Origin: Micropterix aruncella
Taxonomy: Eukaryota > Arthropoda > Insecta > Lepidoptera > Micropterigidae
DNA length: 64,000 nt
NCBI GenBank assembly: GCA_944548615.1
Contig: OX155955.1
Location: forward strand, 12,023,921-12,087,920
Direction: 5' to 3'
This document shows, piece after piece, positions 23,411 through 35,300 of this stretch (position 1 is the stretch's first letter; every line of letters begins with the position of its first letter). The notes beneath the pieces are model-generated. The model was not told where the DNA came from. It was given only the letters and a program-made list of their open reading frames with translations, and searched no databases. The position numbers were made by a program, and so were the translations under genes.

Positions 23411-24660
23411 AGTTCAGCGGTTTTCTAGCGAAATCACTTCCAAATCGTTTAGAAGTTATGGGGAAATAAAGAAACGTCCTATTTTATCGAGCAGTCTTGT
23501 AGAAATAAAACTAAAGTTATGTGTAGACCATATCTTTAATGTAACTAAGCTTACTAAATTCTTATCGATTAAATGAGTTCTTATGTATAAAAAAAAGCGC
23601 GAGTGTCCAGTCTACAGTCAAATTAAACGTATTTTGTAAACAGGGATTTGTAAACATTTTGTAAACGTAAACAGGGTTGAGGCGTTAAATTTGAATGTGA
23701 AATATTTTGGTTTATACGAATCTTTAGTGGAGTGCCAATGTAGTAGGCTGAAACTATCTATTATATGTATTCATGAGGCGCTGATAATTTTTTGATGCGC
23801 TTAATTCCGATTCAAAAGAAAAGGTAGAATGAGGCAGCGTTTGTTTGTAGAGGTGAATCGATGGCGTGCCGCGCTAAAGGACCTTTAGCAAGCGCGTTGT
23901 CCTCCTAAACAGGAGGTGATCGCACTTAAGATAAGCCACCGTTAAGTATCCTCGAGGACCGAATAAAAGAAAGGGACATCGAAGGGGAACCTGCACTGCA
24001 ACTAACCGATAAATCTCTCCTCGCACCTTCATCCGCTGTAGGTAACTTAACCCACGCACACCACCAGACGATAAGATACTGTCACAATTAGCAGGCTAAA
24101 TGGTTTAGCGGTGATCGCTTTTATATGAGTGACTTTTTCTTCTGAACTTGTGTTACTGAATATTTTCACGTGTTTGAGGGAACGATTTCTGGGGCCTAAT
24201 TGTATTTCTGACATTTTGACTAAATTGTGTTATTTCTGAGAAAAAAAAGCAAACTGATGAAATATGGCTTCCTAATCAACAGTAGTCGCTAGTAAAAATA
24301 CTATAAATAACGACAACACAGAATGGAATAAAAAATTAAAATTTAATTAAATATATAGATGTTTTTGATAATATAAGTCATCGAAGTAAAGAATATGATA
24401 TAGTCGAAAAATGTGATTTTTTGTTTTTGAATTATTTTGTCTCTATATATAAATAGGAAGGAAGCCATTCTGTGTTGTGGTTATTCATTAAACAAATGCA
24501 GGACAAAATGCTATAATTATTTAATTGTTTTTGCTACTTATTGAAAAAAAATACAATATTAAACGTCACCGACGTCGTTGAAGTTCCCGCGAATTGAAAA
24601 CATGAAATAGAAAAGAAAAACAGTCGGAAAACAAGTGACCCAAAAGTAAATACTTAATGT
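23411..24660. other. Spacer without recognised genes
   Basis: Contains a GC-richer patch (23860-24060) with a domain-free 61-codon minus-strand frame. Otherwise AT-rich. No transposon ends were identified. Confidence 0.45.
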
Positions 24661-25100
24661 ATTGAAGTCAACAATTCGAAATAAAATATCCTAAATGTCA
24701 ACGTAGAAAAATCGTCTAAATAAAATTAAATAAAAATAAATAGCCTTTGGGCTGTAAGTAGGCACTTAGAGTATTTCAAGAGACAGTTCAGAAAAATAAG
24801 TATTTTAATTAGCATAATGTAATTTTATCAGTAAAATAATCATCTATTTTATATTTCGCTATTTTACACGGCATAATATTAATAGGAAACTTAAATTATT
24901 CCCCGGCAAGTTTAACGTTTTTTCGGGAATTTTATTAAAAAAGTAAATAAACTGCCCCTTAAAAGGTGACCCTAATTTTGTTAATCGAAAAGTGGGAAAT
25001 GAAAGCTTCTTTTAGTTTTTAGCGTTTACATTGTGTGATCACTTACTTTTGCGAACTGTTTTATATGTGTGCGAATATAATTTATTTTAGCAAAAATAAA
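24661..25100 (+). repeat. Paralogous segment shared with 62.64-63.02 kb, copy 1
   Basis: Colinear similarity with 62637-63020 on the same strand includes ATTGAAGT, CGTAGAAAAA, TAGCC(T/G)TTGGG, a TTAATTAGCA/TCGATTAGCA word, TTATCAGT and CCCCGGCAAGTTTAA. The match is diverged with indels. It is non-coding. It may be a dispersed repeat of unknown type or an old segmental duplication. Confidence 0.55.
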
Positions 25101-25280
25101 TCGATAAGCCAGAGTAAGGACATTAAGTTCAGCCTGTCCATAGAATGTAGTCTGTATATTGTTTGAATAAACCTCTTTTGCAGCACAAATATAGATTCCA
25201 CGTCAGTAGATATAACTTATTAAACCTCATGAAATCGAAGACTGTCGTGGTTGTTTAACATTTTAAAAATGTTTAAAAGT

Positions 25281-25402
25281 GAATTTACCGCGTGAATTTT
25301 GAAGCACCTGACGTTTCGGCGATGTTGCAACCGCCAGACAGCCCTGGACATCGGCGGTTGCAACATCGCCGAAACGTGTTTCAAAATTCACGCGGTAAAT
25401 TC
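25281..25402. mobile_element. Second Penelope-like terminal palindrome (shorter)
   Basis: Left arm 25281-25335 contains GAATTTACCGCGTGAATTTT, GACGTTTCGGCGATGTTGCA and ACCGCC. The right arm 25353-25402 is its complement except for a small deletion that removes most of the GCACCTG word. The spacer is 17 bp. The core is the same as at 18.3 kb but with different substitutions, so it is an independent copy. Confidence 0.7.
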
Positions 25403-25559
25403 GTTTACCTTTCTAAATTTAATCAACCTTATGTTGATTACACTTTAAAATCAACAATATAATCAACCCGTTTTATATAAATCTGAAGCATTTCAGCATT
25501 ATTTTTTTTTTTTGGTTCGTTTCTATCGAGTATCTTTTCGATTTTACGTGCACTGAGGA

Positions 25560-25850
25560 AAACTAAAATTAAAATTCGGGCAAATATTTCGCCTTAGCAA
25601 TTATTGTCGCATCGCAAACGAGACGTCAAATTGGACAGTCTTGTTTCGTCGCACGCTCCTTGGCGTCGTCAAATAGAGCTCGGCATTGTTGTTTGACGGA
25701 AAGCCGCCTCTCTAGCCAGAATGCCCCCGTCAAACAGAGTTGAACGGCTTGAAAATGCAAATTAATAGACAAACAGCTTTAACATAATCAAATAATGAGT
25801 CCGCCGCACGATGCATTATTAATTAGCACTTCAAAGAATTGGAAGGCGAC
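25560..25850. promoter_or_regulatory. Candidate cis-regulatory block
   Basis: A moderately GC-rich, non-repetitive stretch between AT-rich neighbours. It contains a perfect POU octamer ATGCAAAT (25755-25762) overlapping ATTAAT, then a homeodomain-type cluster TTATTAATTAGC (about 25816). Repeated GTCAAA/TTTGACG words occur at 25627-25736. Short factor-binding words are common by chance, so enhancer function is only a suggestion. Confidence 0.2.
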
Positions 25851-26277
25851 AGACGAACTCTAGGAAGATCATGAACCGAATTCATCATTAACCCTATAAG
25901 TATAATCTGTGGCGCTTCGACTTAGAGCCACAAATAATCTCTCTACTTTTCTAACCGTTGCGCGTAATCATCCTTTTCTCCCTCAAAATTTATAGATTTA
26001 TATATCCCACTCTTTTTTATAGATCGCTAGATAAACCCAGTGACGCCTGGCTCAGTCTAATATGAAATAATTCGGAAACGCACCGATGACAACGCTCACC
26101 GTAGATTTCATCGGCGCGGGAAGACTTTTGTCAAGCGTATTCGAATGCAACGTTGTATCAGAATTTTATTTTACTATAAAAACACTCTCGTACTCGAATG
26201 CGTGTCAAATTTCAAGTTAATCGACCGACTATCTTTCGAGTTTTGCGATCACAAACATACATAGCTGAATTTTTATA

Positions 26278-27005
26278 TCTATGCTAATATTATAAAGAGG
26301 TAAAGTTTGTGACGTCGTAGGAAATAATCTCTGGATCTACTTAACCGATTTTGACAATTCTTTTACCAATAGAAAGTCACGTTATTTGTGAGTGTCATAG
26401 GCTTTATATTAATCTGAAAAATGAAAAGACTTTTTCGTGGGAGTCGGATTTCCAAAAAAAGTCGGAAAAAACGGTCGAACGAAAACGTTTCTAACTAACG
26501 CTGCCTTAACGATGAGAGATATATGATTAAGTTCTAGAGAAAAGTTGTAGAGCTTGATAATGCCTACAAAAAAGTCAGCGACAGCATATGCGTAACTTTT
26601 ATATTTAAGTCACAAAAAGTAGTTTTTCCAATTAAAAAAATAATTTAAATCGTTAGGTCATATTATTGGTCATATTATCAACTATTATGAATTCATATTA
26701 AAATAAGTAAATTTATCGTCTCAAGTATTTAAAACAAAAGACTTTTCCCTTTTACTGTATATAATTTACCTTTTACTGCATAAATGGTTAAAGAGATAAG
26801 ATACTCACAAGAAGACACTCACAAATAACGGTATTATAGTCAAATTGGCATGCAAATACATACATACATAGGCAGTAAAAATATAACCCTTCTTTTTGCA
26901 GTCAGGAAATTAAATCATAGCACTCAGTACTAACCGAACCACACTCATAATTTCATCCCAGGTAAAAAGTTTTACCGCCCATAGAAGTGGGCACGGGTCA
27001 GCTAG
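26278..27005 (+). mobile_element. Non-autonomous Helitron, lepidopteran type (728 bp)
   Basis: Starts TCTATGCTAATATTATAAAG directly after an A and ends GGGCACGGGTCAGCTAG directly before a T, matching the TC...CTAG ends and A/T insertion site of Helitrons. Internal phrases (ATCTACTTAACCGATTTTGA, a CACGGGTCAGCTAG end) match the general pattern of Lep1-like elements. It has no Rep/helicase coding sequence, so it depends on an autonomous relative. The companion element at 59157 has the same ends but is only 212 bp. Confidence 0.75.
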
Positions 27006-28110
27006 TACCATATAAATATTGGTGACTGCCTGACAGAAGCTATGATGCATGGTGTTTGAAATTTAAACTAAATGGACGGGATATGGCAAATGAATCGTTC
27101 GCGTGTCCGTCGTCGATAGGTGTCGAGCGCGGCGGCTGAGACGTGGGTCCGACGTGGAGTTGGTGTCCGAAGCGTGAATGGACACTTAGGTCTGGCTGGA
27201 CAATGGGTGGCAGGTGAGCGCACGATGAAGGAGGTCGTTTGAAATGTTTGTCAACACAAATAGTGTTCAGTGTTTAGTGTTTGCAGAGGCGCGTGAGGGA
27301 CCGATCGACCGCGCCGACCAACCGTCAGCACCGTATCTAACGCGCGCGCCCTCCTGATAGTAAAGGAGCTCATTACTGTTGACGCTATGTCTTGTGGCAC
27401 ACAAATCACGTTTTTTTTATCTGTCATCTTCAAAGCGTCCAAATTAAAAGCACCTAAAAAGCACTGATTATTCGCCATGTTTTTTGGAGTGCAAACAGTG
27501 ACTAACTACTACATAGTAGACACAAGGAATAATACTTATAAACTTCATAGAAACTTAATGTGAAACATAATTTGTATAATTTTGGGGATGTGTGCGCAAA
27601 ATTTTTGTAGGCGGCGCTAGCGACATTTGACCTGTAGAGACGTCAAGTGAGAAATGCACCGCGCGAGCGAGCATCAAGAATCCATACGTAGCTTCGGCAG
27701 ACCAATTAAGAAGAAGCGTTTTATTTATGGCACTAGTTTAATCTGAAGTAGTGTATTACCGGTCATTTTAGTGTGCCTTAGCTTAATAGGAATATTTCCA
27801 TATATAATAAACAAACGTTACATTTTAAATGGAAAATCGATGAGATTCAACGAAGACCCTAAAACAGTTTGTTACTGGTGTAACTAAATACCACGCTTCA
27901 CCTTAGATTGGTTTGTGTCGTGTGCCCATTGAAGTGGCGTAAACTGTAATGGAGTCCTGAACTATGTCGCCCAGACCGCCCGATACAATCGGATGAACAG
28001 CAGCCAACAAAGACAAGCATTCAGGAAGGAATGCACGTTCTTCCTTATATCCCACGAATGATGAACCAACCATCTAACTTCAAAACCATTCGAAAATGTT
28101 TTCTTCGACT
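27006..28110. other. Spacer without recognised genes
   Basis: GC-richer around 27080-27360 with domain-free open frames, then AT-rich. No transposon coding motifs. A CpG-containing patch at 27600-27690 has no partner in the window. Confidence 0.45.
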
Positions 28111-28119
28111 GCACTCTCT

Positions 28120-28735
28120 AAACGGCACCTAACGGTTCCGTGCAGCTTGAGCCATTATGACAGGCTCGTCATCTTGGGTCGGCTCCCATCCGGTAGCCTC
28201 CTAGAAGAGGGTCGAACCTGAAAAGGACTCTGTTTCCCCTGTAAGGGCTGGATCCTGTTGGGGAGACCTCGGGCGCTCCTGGCCGGCTTGCACATGGTGC
28301 AGCGTTCGCTAAACGACGGTGCATTCCGGCGAATAACCGGGGGTCTGGAAACGGCCTGCTACGTTTGCTAGGCGGGCGGGGGTGGTTGTCGACCTGATGT
28401 CAGGTACTCTAGAAATGGCCCATTAGCTACCCGATCGGATCGATGTGAAAGACGGGCAAAGGGCGTCACGGCCCGCGATAAATTCGTACTCAATTACAGA
28501 GGACAGAGAAAACCGGCCAAACCTGGTAGTGAGGGAGTGAGGTCGTACAGCTGGATTCACTTCCCAGTGCCTCGCGGTAAGGCGTTGGACTCTCACGGGC
28601 TCGTCGGTGGAGCTGGAGAGTGGTCTGTCTTTGTTCGCTAAGTTTTCACGTTCACTACATGGGAGATAGAATGACCTGATGTCATTAAAACCCACTGGGG
28701 TGACGGGCTCGCCCGTTGTATTGATACCTCTAGAT
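28120..28735 (+). repeat. Unnamed ~650-bp dispersed repeat, copy B
   Basis: Same block order as copy A, with TTGGGTCGGCTC, GGTAGCCTCCTAGAAG, ACCGGGGGTCTGGAAAC, CCCGCGATAAATTCG, GGCCAAACCTGGTAG, GGTAAGGCGTTGGACTCTC and the end GACGGGCTCGCCCGTTG. It lacks about 60 bp found in the other copies around GCGCAAGCGACTTC. The 107-codon minus-strand frame across it is an artefact of the GC-rich repeat. Confidence 0.7.
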
Positions 28736-28749
28736 GTACTCTCCAAAAT

Positions 28750-29375
28750 AGTTCAACGACATAATTCCATCAGAAAACAGATGCAGAAAAAATAAACAGA
28801 ATGCAATAAATACAGATATTCCTCGCGCACTTTTAAAAGCTCTGCTAAATAAGGTGCGTTGAGTGTTGACAAATGCCATTAGCACCGTTCTGAAACTCCG
28901 CGAAACAATTGCGGTGCAAAGTGATTGTATTTGCGGACTGTTTATCTTTTATATTACTCACCATTCACGGTCTGAAATATATATTTTTATTAACTTCTAA
29001 TTAGAGCTGTGTAAATATAATACCCGTTTTGTTGACGAAAAAAATACATAAAAAAACCTTAACATTCGTGAAGGTGACTTACGATCGAATTGGAGGCAAA
29101 GTGTGCAATTGGTAATAAATAATTCATATAAAAACAGATGTATTACGTTAGAGGTTAATCAATATAACTACAGATGACGTCACTGAATTGGAATATCGTT
29201 GATTAATACCTATAGATTTTTATTTAGTTGTGCAACCATATTTTTTAAATTAAAAACAAAGCATAATCAAACATAATAACTAACGATAGCAAAGCGAATG
29301 TCTTTTAAATTATTAACAATGGGTGATGGTTGTACTATGTGGGTGTTGGTTTTTGGTTGTTGGTGTGTGTTCAAG
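28750..29375. other. AT-rich spacer, no gene seen
   Basis: AT-rich and stop-rich. No structure or partner recognised. Confidence 0.5.
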
Positions 29376-29490
29376 TGATGTAGACAATATGTGTATATGT
29401 GAGGGTGTGTGTATATAAGTTGATAGCGTGTGTGCGTGTGTGTGTGTGGGTGTATCTGCATAGTGTATGTGCATGTGAGTGCATGCCGGA
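29376..29490. repeat. TG-rich microsatellite region
   Basis: Interrupted (TG)n and TGTGCG/GTGTAT iterations on the plus strand. Open frames on the minus strand here (histidine/threonine-rich) are artefacts of the repeat. Confidence 0.85.
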
Positions 29491-29528
29491 GTGCAGGACG
29501 CTAGCTCTGATTTTCAGATTTTTACATA

Positions 29529-29752
29529 GGGGGAGGTCCCTTAACGCCTGACGGCACCTAGCGTCGGACACTAATAGTATCTCGACAAATCGCTGCGCGA
29601 TCGATACAAAGACGGGTGAAAAAGGTGCGGGGAAGCGTACGCTTTTCCTTTTCATACGTCTTTGTATCGATCGCGCCGCGACTTGTCGAAATATAATACT
29701 ATTTGTGTCCGACGCTAGGTGCCATCCGGCGTTAGGGGACTTTTCCCTACCT
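29529..29752. mobile_element. Large foldback element (~220 bp, almost no loop)
   Basis: The left half contains GGGGAGGTCCCTTAACGCCT, GGCACCTAGCGTCGGACACT and CGATCGATACAAAGACG. The right half carries their complements (CGTCTTTGTATCGATCG, GTCCGACGCTAGGTGCC, GGCGTTAGGGGAC) out to about 29752, with about 90% pairing by eye. The centre is itself palindromic around AAGCGTACGCTT. No coding content. It is probably a MITE or foldback transposon. The target duplication is not clear because the outer ends differ. Confidence 0.75.
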
Positions 29753-29759
29753 CCTTAGC

Positions 29760-30106
29760 AAAGGACCTACTACTGTCGAGAAAGATATTGAATGATATAG
29801 AAGTGAATAGTGAAAGATATAGAATGAGAATATAATTGAATGTAAATTACGAATCATCATAAATATACAGATTGAGCCAAAAATTCGATTTTTTAATTCG
29901 TATCCTGTCAATGCAAAGGTCGATGTGCCAATGGCGCAACGTTCAATTTAAAAGTAACGTTCAAAACATATACACAATTATCGTAAGTTTTTGACAAAGT
30001 TAGACATAATTTCAATTATATATCTTTTTAAATATCTAATTATTACCAAGCTACTTTTATGCATGAAATAAAAGTCTAGAAACTAAAACAATCCAGGGTC
30101 TGATAA
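29760..30106. other. AT-rich spacer, no gene seen
   Basis: Stop-rich sequence with repeated AAAGATATAGAATGA-like words just after the foldback (29795-29835). No gene seen. Confidence 0.5.
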
Positions 30107-30226
30107 AAAAACCGTGTGAATAAATAATTAGTTATTACTTCTGAATGAACCGTGAAAACCGTGTGAATAAATAATTAGTCATTACTTCTGAATGAACCGT
30201 GAAAACCGTGTGAATAAATTCATAGT
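30107..30226. repeat. 47-bp minisatellite, about 2.3 copies
   Basis: ACCGTGTGAATAAATAATTA and the rest of the unit start at 30111, 30158 and 30205, a 47-bp period. The first two units differ at a single base (GTTATTA versus GTCATTA) and the third is truncated. Confidence 0.9.
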
Positions 30227-30962
30227 TAGAATGAAAATACAAAAAAGACATTTTAAAGACGCAGACATCCATTCCATTACTTTAATGGAATTGCTTCAAA
30301 ACACTGAATTATATAAACATAAACGTATAGCATAAATCTAATAATCTCGATAAAAAATATACCGAGCCTCAAGATTAACGAAAAAAATTACTTCAAAATA
30401 AATCGTAAAATCAAAAATAGAACGGAATAAAGAACGACTACCCATGTAGTGCAACTATTGAGCAAAGCATAGTTTAAAACAGCACGACAAAATAGAAAAT
30501 AAAAGTTTTTTTTTTAAATTTTATTATTTTCCTGTCATAATATTTTTCGAGTACATGACAGATTGTAATAATATTCAGCTTTTACCGGGCACAATTTCGC
30601 CAATCGTTTTTAAAGGTCTCACGGCGACTAAAACATTGAAACAATTGTCTTTTAAAAACTCGATGGGGTTTAGTATTAATCGGTGTGTGTGTGTGAGTGT
30701 TTTTTTTTATTCAAAAAAACACCGAAGGAGCGCCTGGCAGTGGGCCATGAGATAAAATGTATCTTCACCTCACCTGAGGTGCCTCTGATTCAAGATATCA
30801 GCCATCGTCAACTTTGATAACGGATGAATCATAGGAAATTCGAGTCGACTAAATGATGATCAGTACCTTTGTTAGAAACCTCACTAAATAAAACCTTGAA
30901 GGAAGAAATTGTATGCACCCTTTGTAGATACTAGCATTGATTATACAGTGTATAATTTTAAT
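30227..30962. other. AT-rich spacer, no gene seen
   Basis: AT-rich with a (TG)n patch near 30684. No open frame of interest. It contains the left half of an imperfect inverted repeat that flanks the hAT-like element (about 30927-30952). Confidence 0.5.
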
Positions 30963-30970
30963 ATTAGACT

Positions 30971-31604
30971 CAGTGGCGTAACTAAAAAAACTGGGCCCCG
31001 GTGCAGAATTAAACAAAAGGCCCCTTACTTATATTCATTCATTATGGCACATTGGATGAAATTACTATATATATACCTAGCTACATTACATATTTATATT
31101 GTAGCTAAATTATAAATCGGCGTTTCATTTGGAGTCCCAAGAACTTGCCAAGAGTCCCAAGAGAATATTCGAATTAAGAGAACATTTGTTACTATTTTAA
31201 TAAGACGCTTCACTGTTAATTTACTTATTGAATTATATTTCTCTACCTTAATAAAGTCAGTTTGTATTAGTTTTTTTCTGAGTAGAACTACCAATAGCGA
31301 AACTGGTGAGTAAAAATACCCACATAATATTATTACAAATGTACCAATTTTTGCATTTCTACATATCTATATTAACTATTTGATGTTTATTCTCGAACTC
31401 ATTTATTTCTAGAGTGGTTTTCAACTTGATTTGAACTCTGCAAAATCAGCGATCAGTTTTGAGACATTCATTTTTGCGGCGTCCTTAGCTTCATAGCAAA
31501 GTTGAATAGAACAGCGATCGTAGACTGAAGTTCCATTTTGGGCCCCCAAACAACCGTAGGTCCCGGTGCGCCGCACCGGATACACCGGCTTAGCTACGCC
31601 ACTG
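30971..31604. mobile_element. Non-autonomous hAT-like element (634 bp)
   Basis: Ends are CAGTGGCGTAACTAA and, at the right, the complement CAGTGGCGTAGCTAAG. These are followed on each side by GGGCCCCGG/GGTCCCGG-type words. Flanking 8-mers ATTAGACT (30963-30970) and ATTATACT (31605-31612) match at 7 of 8 positions, as expected for an aged hAT 8-bp target duplication. No transposase frame is present. CAGTGGCG ends are widespread in insect hAT-type non-autonomous elements. Confidence 0.8.
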
Positions 31605-31612
31605 ATTATACT

Positions 31613-32350
31613 GTATAATCAATGATACTAGGTTCGATTGCGTTTCGTCTATATCTTAAAATAAGGTCTAAACATGAATTTATATTGAATTGAAATTTTG
31701 GTAAACATTTAATTTACTTTCTTGTTTTTGAGATTAATTTTGTTGCGAACATATTTAGTGTAAATTGTCTTAAATTACCATCTATGTCATATTCGAGAAA
31801 CGCAGTTTCTCAAATATATACAGTTATTCGAATTAAAGTCGATTTGAGTTGAGTTATAAGTATTTTTTTCAAACTGTATCTTATTTGGTGCGTCCCTTAG
31901 CTAATATGCGGTCCAATTTTCACTTATTTATTCTATTTTTCTCGAATGAAATTGCAGAAATAATATTATGCCATCTATCCATTGTCATACCTATCCATTG
32001 TTATGATACCTATGACAATCAATTTATCATCGCAATCAATCAATCATTTAATAACTGTAAAATTGGTAATAACCAATGAATGAATAACCAGTCTTAATGC
32101 ATCTTTATTTTTCAAAATTAGCTGAAATAAAGGAGGGAAAAATCTCGATAACTGCATTGTTTTCGGAATGATAAAAAAGGTATGGTGTCTTTTTAAAATG
32201 TGCCCCGGCATCCAAAGCCGCGGGACGGTCCTGCTGATAGGGATAATTATACACAGGCGGACACTAATTATGTAACTTCTCTGAGGGCTACAATAAGTTT
32301 CAACACCCCCGTTGAAATCATTCAAATCTACATAATCTCGGTATTCTGCG

Positions 32351-32353
<3 letters not shown>
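31613..32353. other. AT-rich spacer, no gene seen
   Basis: AT-rich up to the left edge of the satellite array. It includes duplicated CTATCCATTGTCATAC/CTATCCATTGTTATG words at about 31975-32005. Short open frames have no domain. Confidence 0.5.

Positions 32354-32385
<32 letters not shown>
32354..32385. repeat. AT dinucleotide tract at the left edge of the array
   Basis: About 16 AT units directly abut the first satellite unit. It is much shorter than the tract on the other side (about 160 units). Confidence 0.9.
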
Positions 32386-32391
<6 letters not shown>

Positions 32392-35300
32392 TGATTGGTT
32401 TTTTGTAAAATCTTTGTTTAAAGAATTCGTTTAAAGGATGACACTTCGATGAAAAAATAAAAATAATAAAAGCCACTTACATAGCTGGAAGGTTTTCCCG
32501 GACTGGACTGGGAAATGCTTATTGTTTAAACGAGATGTATTCTTGGATGAGTACCACTTTCGACGGTACACTGTAGGTTTAATGGGATCCCTTTATCGCT
32601 AGCGAACGATCACCCTTCATCCACATCTCAAAAAAAAAAGCGTATCCTTTTGCAAACCAAAATAAAATGTCTTTATTAAAGACAAATTTAAGCAAAAACA
32701 ATGAAAAAAATCACAATCAATCGTCTCTTAAATGCGGAATGACATTTCGAAAATTCGATTTGAAATTCGAATATATCCACTCTTTAAAGGGACGATATAC
32801 GATTGCTGGGCTCGCTATCAGCCAGCTATTAAATGAAAATAAAAATAAAATACTTCATTTTCTCGTTCCCATGAAATAAGATATAAATCGTAATTTCTGG
32901 TCGAGAAGTTTATACTTAAGGCTATATGATATTTACAAGAGTTCAAAACATAAGATAAAATTGTATAATATTGTTAATATTTGATTGGTTTTTTGTAAAA
33001 TCTTTGTTTAAAGAATTCGTTTAAAGGATGACACTTCGATGAAAAAATAAAAATAATAAAAGCCACTTACATAGCTGGAAGGTTTTCCCGGACTGGACTG
33101 GGAAATGCTTATTGTTTAAACGAGATGTATTCTTGGATGAGTACCACTTTCGACGGTACACTGTAGGTTTAATGGGATCCCTTTATCGCTAGCGAACGAT
33201 CACCCTTCATCCACATCTCAAAAAAAAAGCGTATCCTTTTGCAAACCAAAATAAAATGTCTTTATTAAAGACAAATTTAAGCAAAAACAATGAAAAAAAT
33301 CACAATCAATCGTCTCTTAAATGCGGAATGACATTTCGAAAATTCGATTTGAAATTCGAATATATCCACTCTTTAAAGGGACGATATACGATTGCTGGGC
33401 TCGCTATCAGCCAGCTATTAAATGAAAATAAAAATAAAATACTTCATTTTCTCGTTCCCATGAAATAAGATATAAATCGTAATTTCTGGTCGAGAAGTTT
33501 ATACTTAAGGCTATATGATATTTACAAGAGTTCAAAACATAAGATAAAATTGTATAATATTGTTAATATTTGATTGGTTTTTTGTAAAATCTTTGTTTAA
33601 AGAATTCGTTTAAAGGATGACACTTCGATGAAAAAATAAAAATAATAAAAGCCACTTACATAGCTGGAAGGTTTTCCCGGACTGGACTGGGAAATGCTTA
33701 TTGTTTAAACGAGATGTATTCTTGGATGAGTACCACTTTCGACGGTACACTGTAGGTTTAATGGGATCCCTTTATCGCTAGCGAACGATCACCCTTCATC
33801 CACATCTCAAAAAAAAAAGCGTATCCTTTTGCAAACCAAAATAAAATGTCTTTATTAAAGACAAATTTAAGCAAAAACAATGAAAAAAATCACAATCAAT
33901 CGTCTCTTAAATGCGGAATGACATTTCGAAAATTCGATTTGAAATTCGAATATATCCACTCTTTAAAGGGACGATATACGATTGCTGGGCTCGCTATCAG
34001 CCAGCTATTAAATGAAAATAAAAATAAAATACTTCATTTTCTCGTTCCCATGAAATAAGATATAAATCGTAATTTCTGGTCGAGAAGTTTATACTTAAGG
34101 CTATATGATATTTACAAGAGTTCAAAACATAAGATAAAATTGTATAATATTGTTAATATTTGATTGGTTTTTTGTAAAATCTTTGTTTAAAGAATTCGTT
34201 TAAAGGATGACACTTCGATGAAAAAATAAAAATAATAAAAGCCACTTACATAGCTGGAAGGTTTTCCCGGACTGGACTGGGAAATGCTTATTGTTTAAAC
34301 GAGATGTATTCTTGGATGAGTACCACTTTCGACGGTACACTGTAGGTTTAATGGGATCCCTTTATCGCTAGCGAACGATCACCCTTCATCCACATCTCAA
34401 AAAAAAAGCGTATCCTTTTGCAAACCAAAATAAAATGTCTTTATTAAAGACAAATTTAAGCAAAAACAATGAAAAAAATCACAATCAATCGTCTCTTAAA
34501 TGCGGAATGACATTTCGAAAATTCGATTTGAAATTCGAATATATCCACTCTTTAAAGGGACGATATACGATTGCTGGGCTCGCTATCAGCCAGCTATTAA
34601 ATGAAAATAAAAATAAAATACTTCATTTTCTCGTTCCCATGAAATAAGATATAAATCGTAATTTCTGGTCGAGAAGTTTATACTTAAGGCTATATGATAT
34701 TTACAAGAGTTCAAAACATAAGATAAAATTGTATAATATTGTTAATATTTGATTGGTTTTTTGTAAAATCTTTGTTTAAAGAATTCGTTTAAAGGATGAC
34801 ACTTCGATGAAAAAATAAAAATAATAAAAGCCACTTACATAGCTGGAAGGTTTTCCCGGACTGGACTGGGAAATGCTTATTGTTTAAACGAGATGTATTC
34901 TTGGATGAGTACCACTTTCGACGGTACACTGTAGGTTTAATGGGATCCCTTTATCGCTAGCGAACGATCACCCTTCATCCACATCTCAAAAAAAAAGCGT
35001 ATCCTTTTGCAAACCAAAATAAAATGTCTTTATTAAAGACAAATTTAAGCAAAAACAATGAAAAAAATCACAATCAATCGTCTCTTAAATGCGGAATGAC
35101 ATTTCGAAAATTCGATTTGAAATTCGAATATATCCACTCTTTAAAGGGACGATATACGATTGCTGGGCTCGCTATCAGCCAGCTATTAAATGAAAATAAA
35201 AATAAAATACTTCATTTTCTCGTTCCCATGAAATAAGATATAAATCGTAATTTCTGGTCGAGAAGTTTATACTTAAGGCTATATGATATTTACAAGAGTT

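Noticed and set aside
28423..28746. 107-codon minus-strand frame
   Set aside because: It lies wholly within the unnamed dispersed repeat and is not preserved as an open frame in the other copies.
29267..29655. His/Thr-rich minus-strand frames
   Set aside because: Artefacts of the TG microsatellite and of the foldback element.
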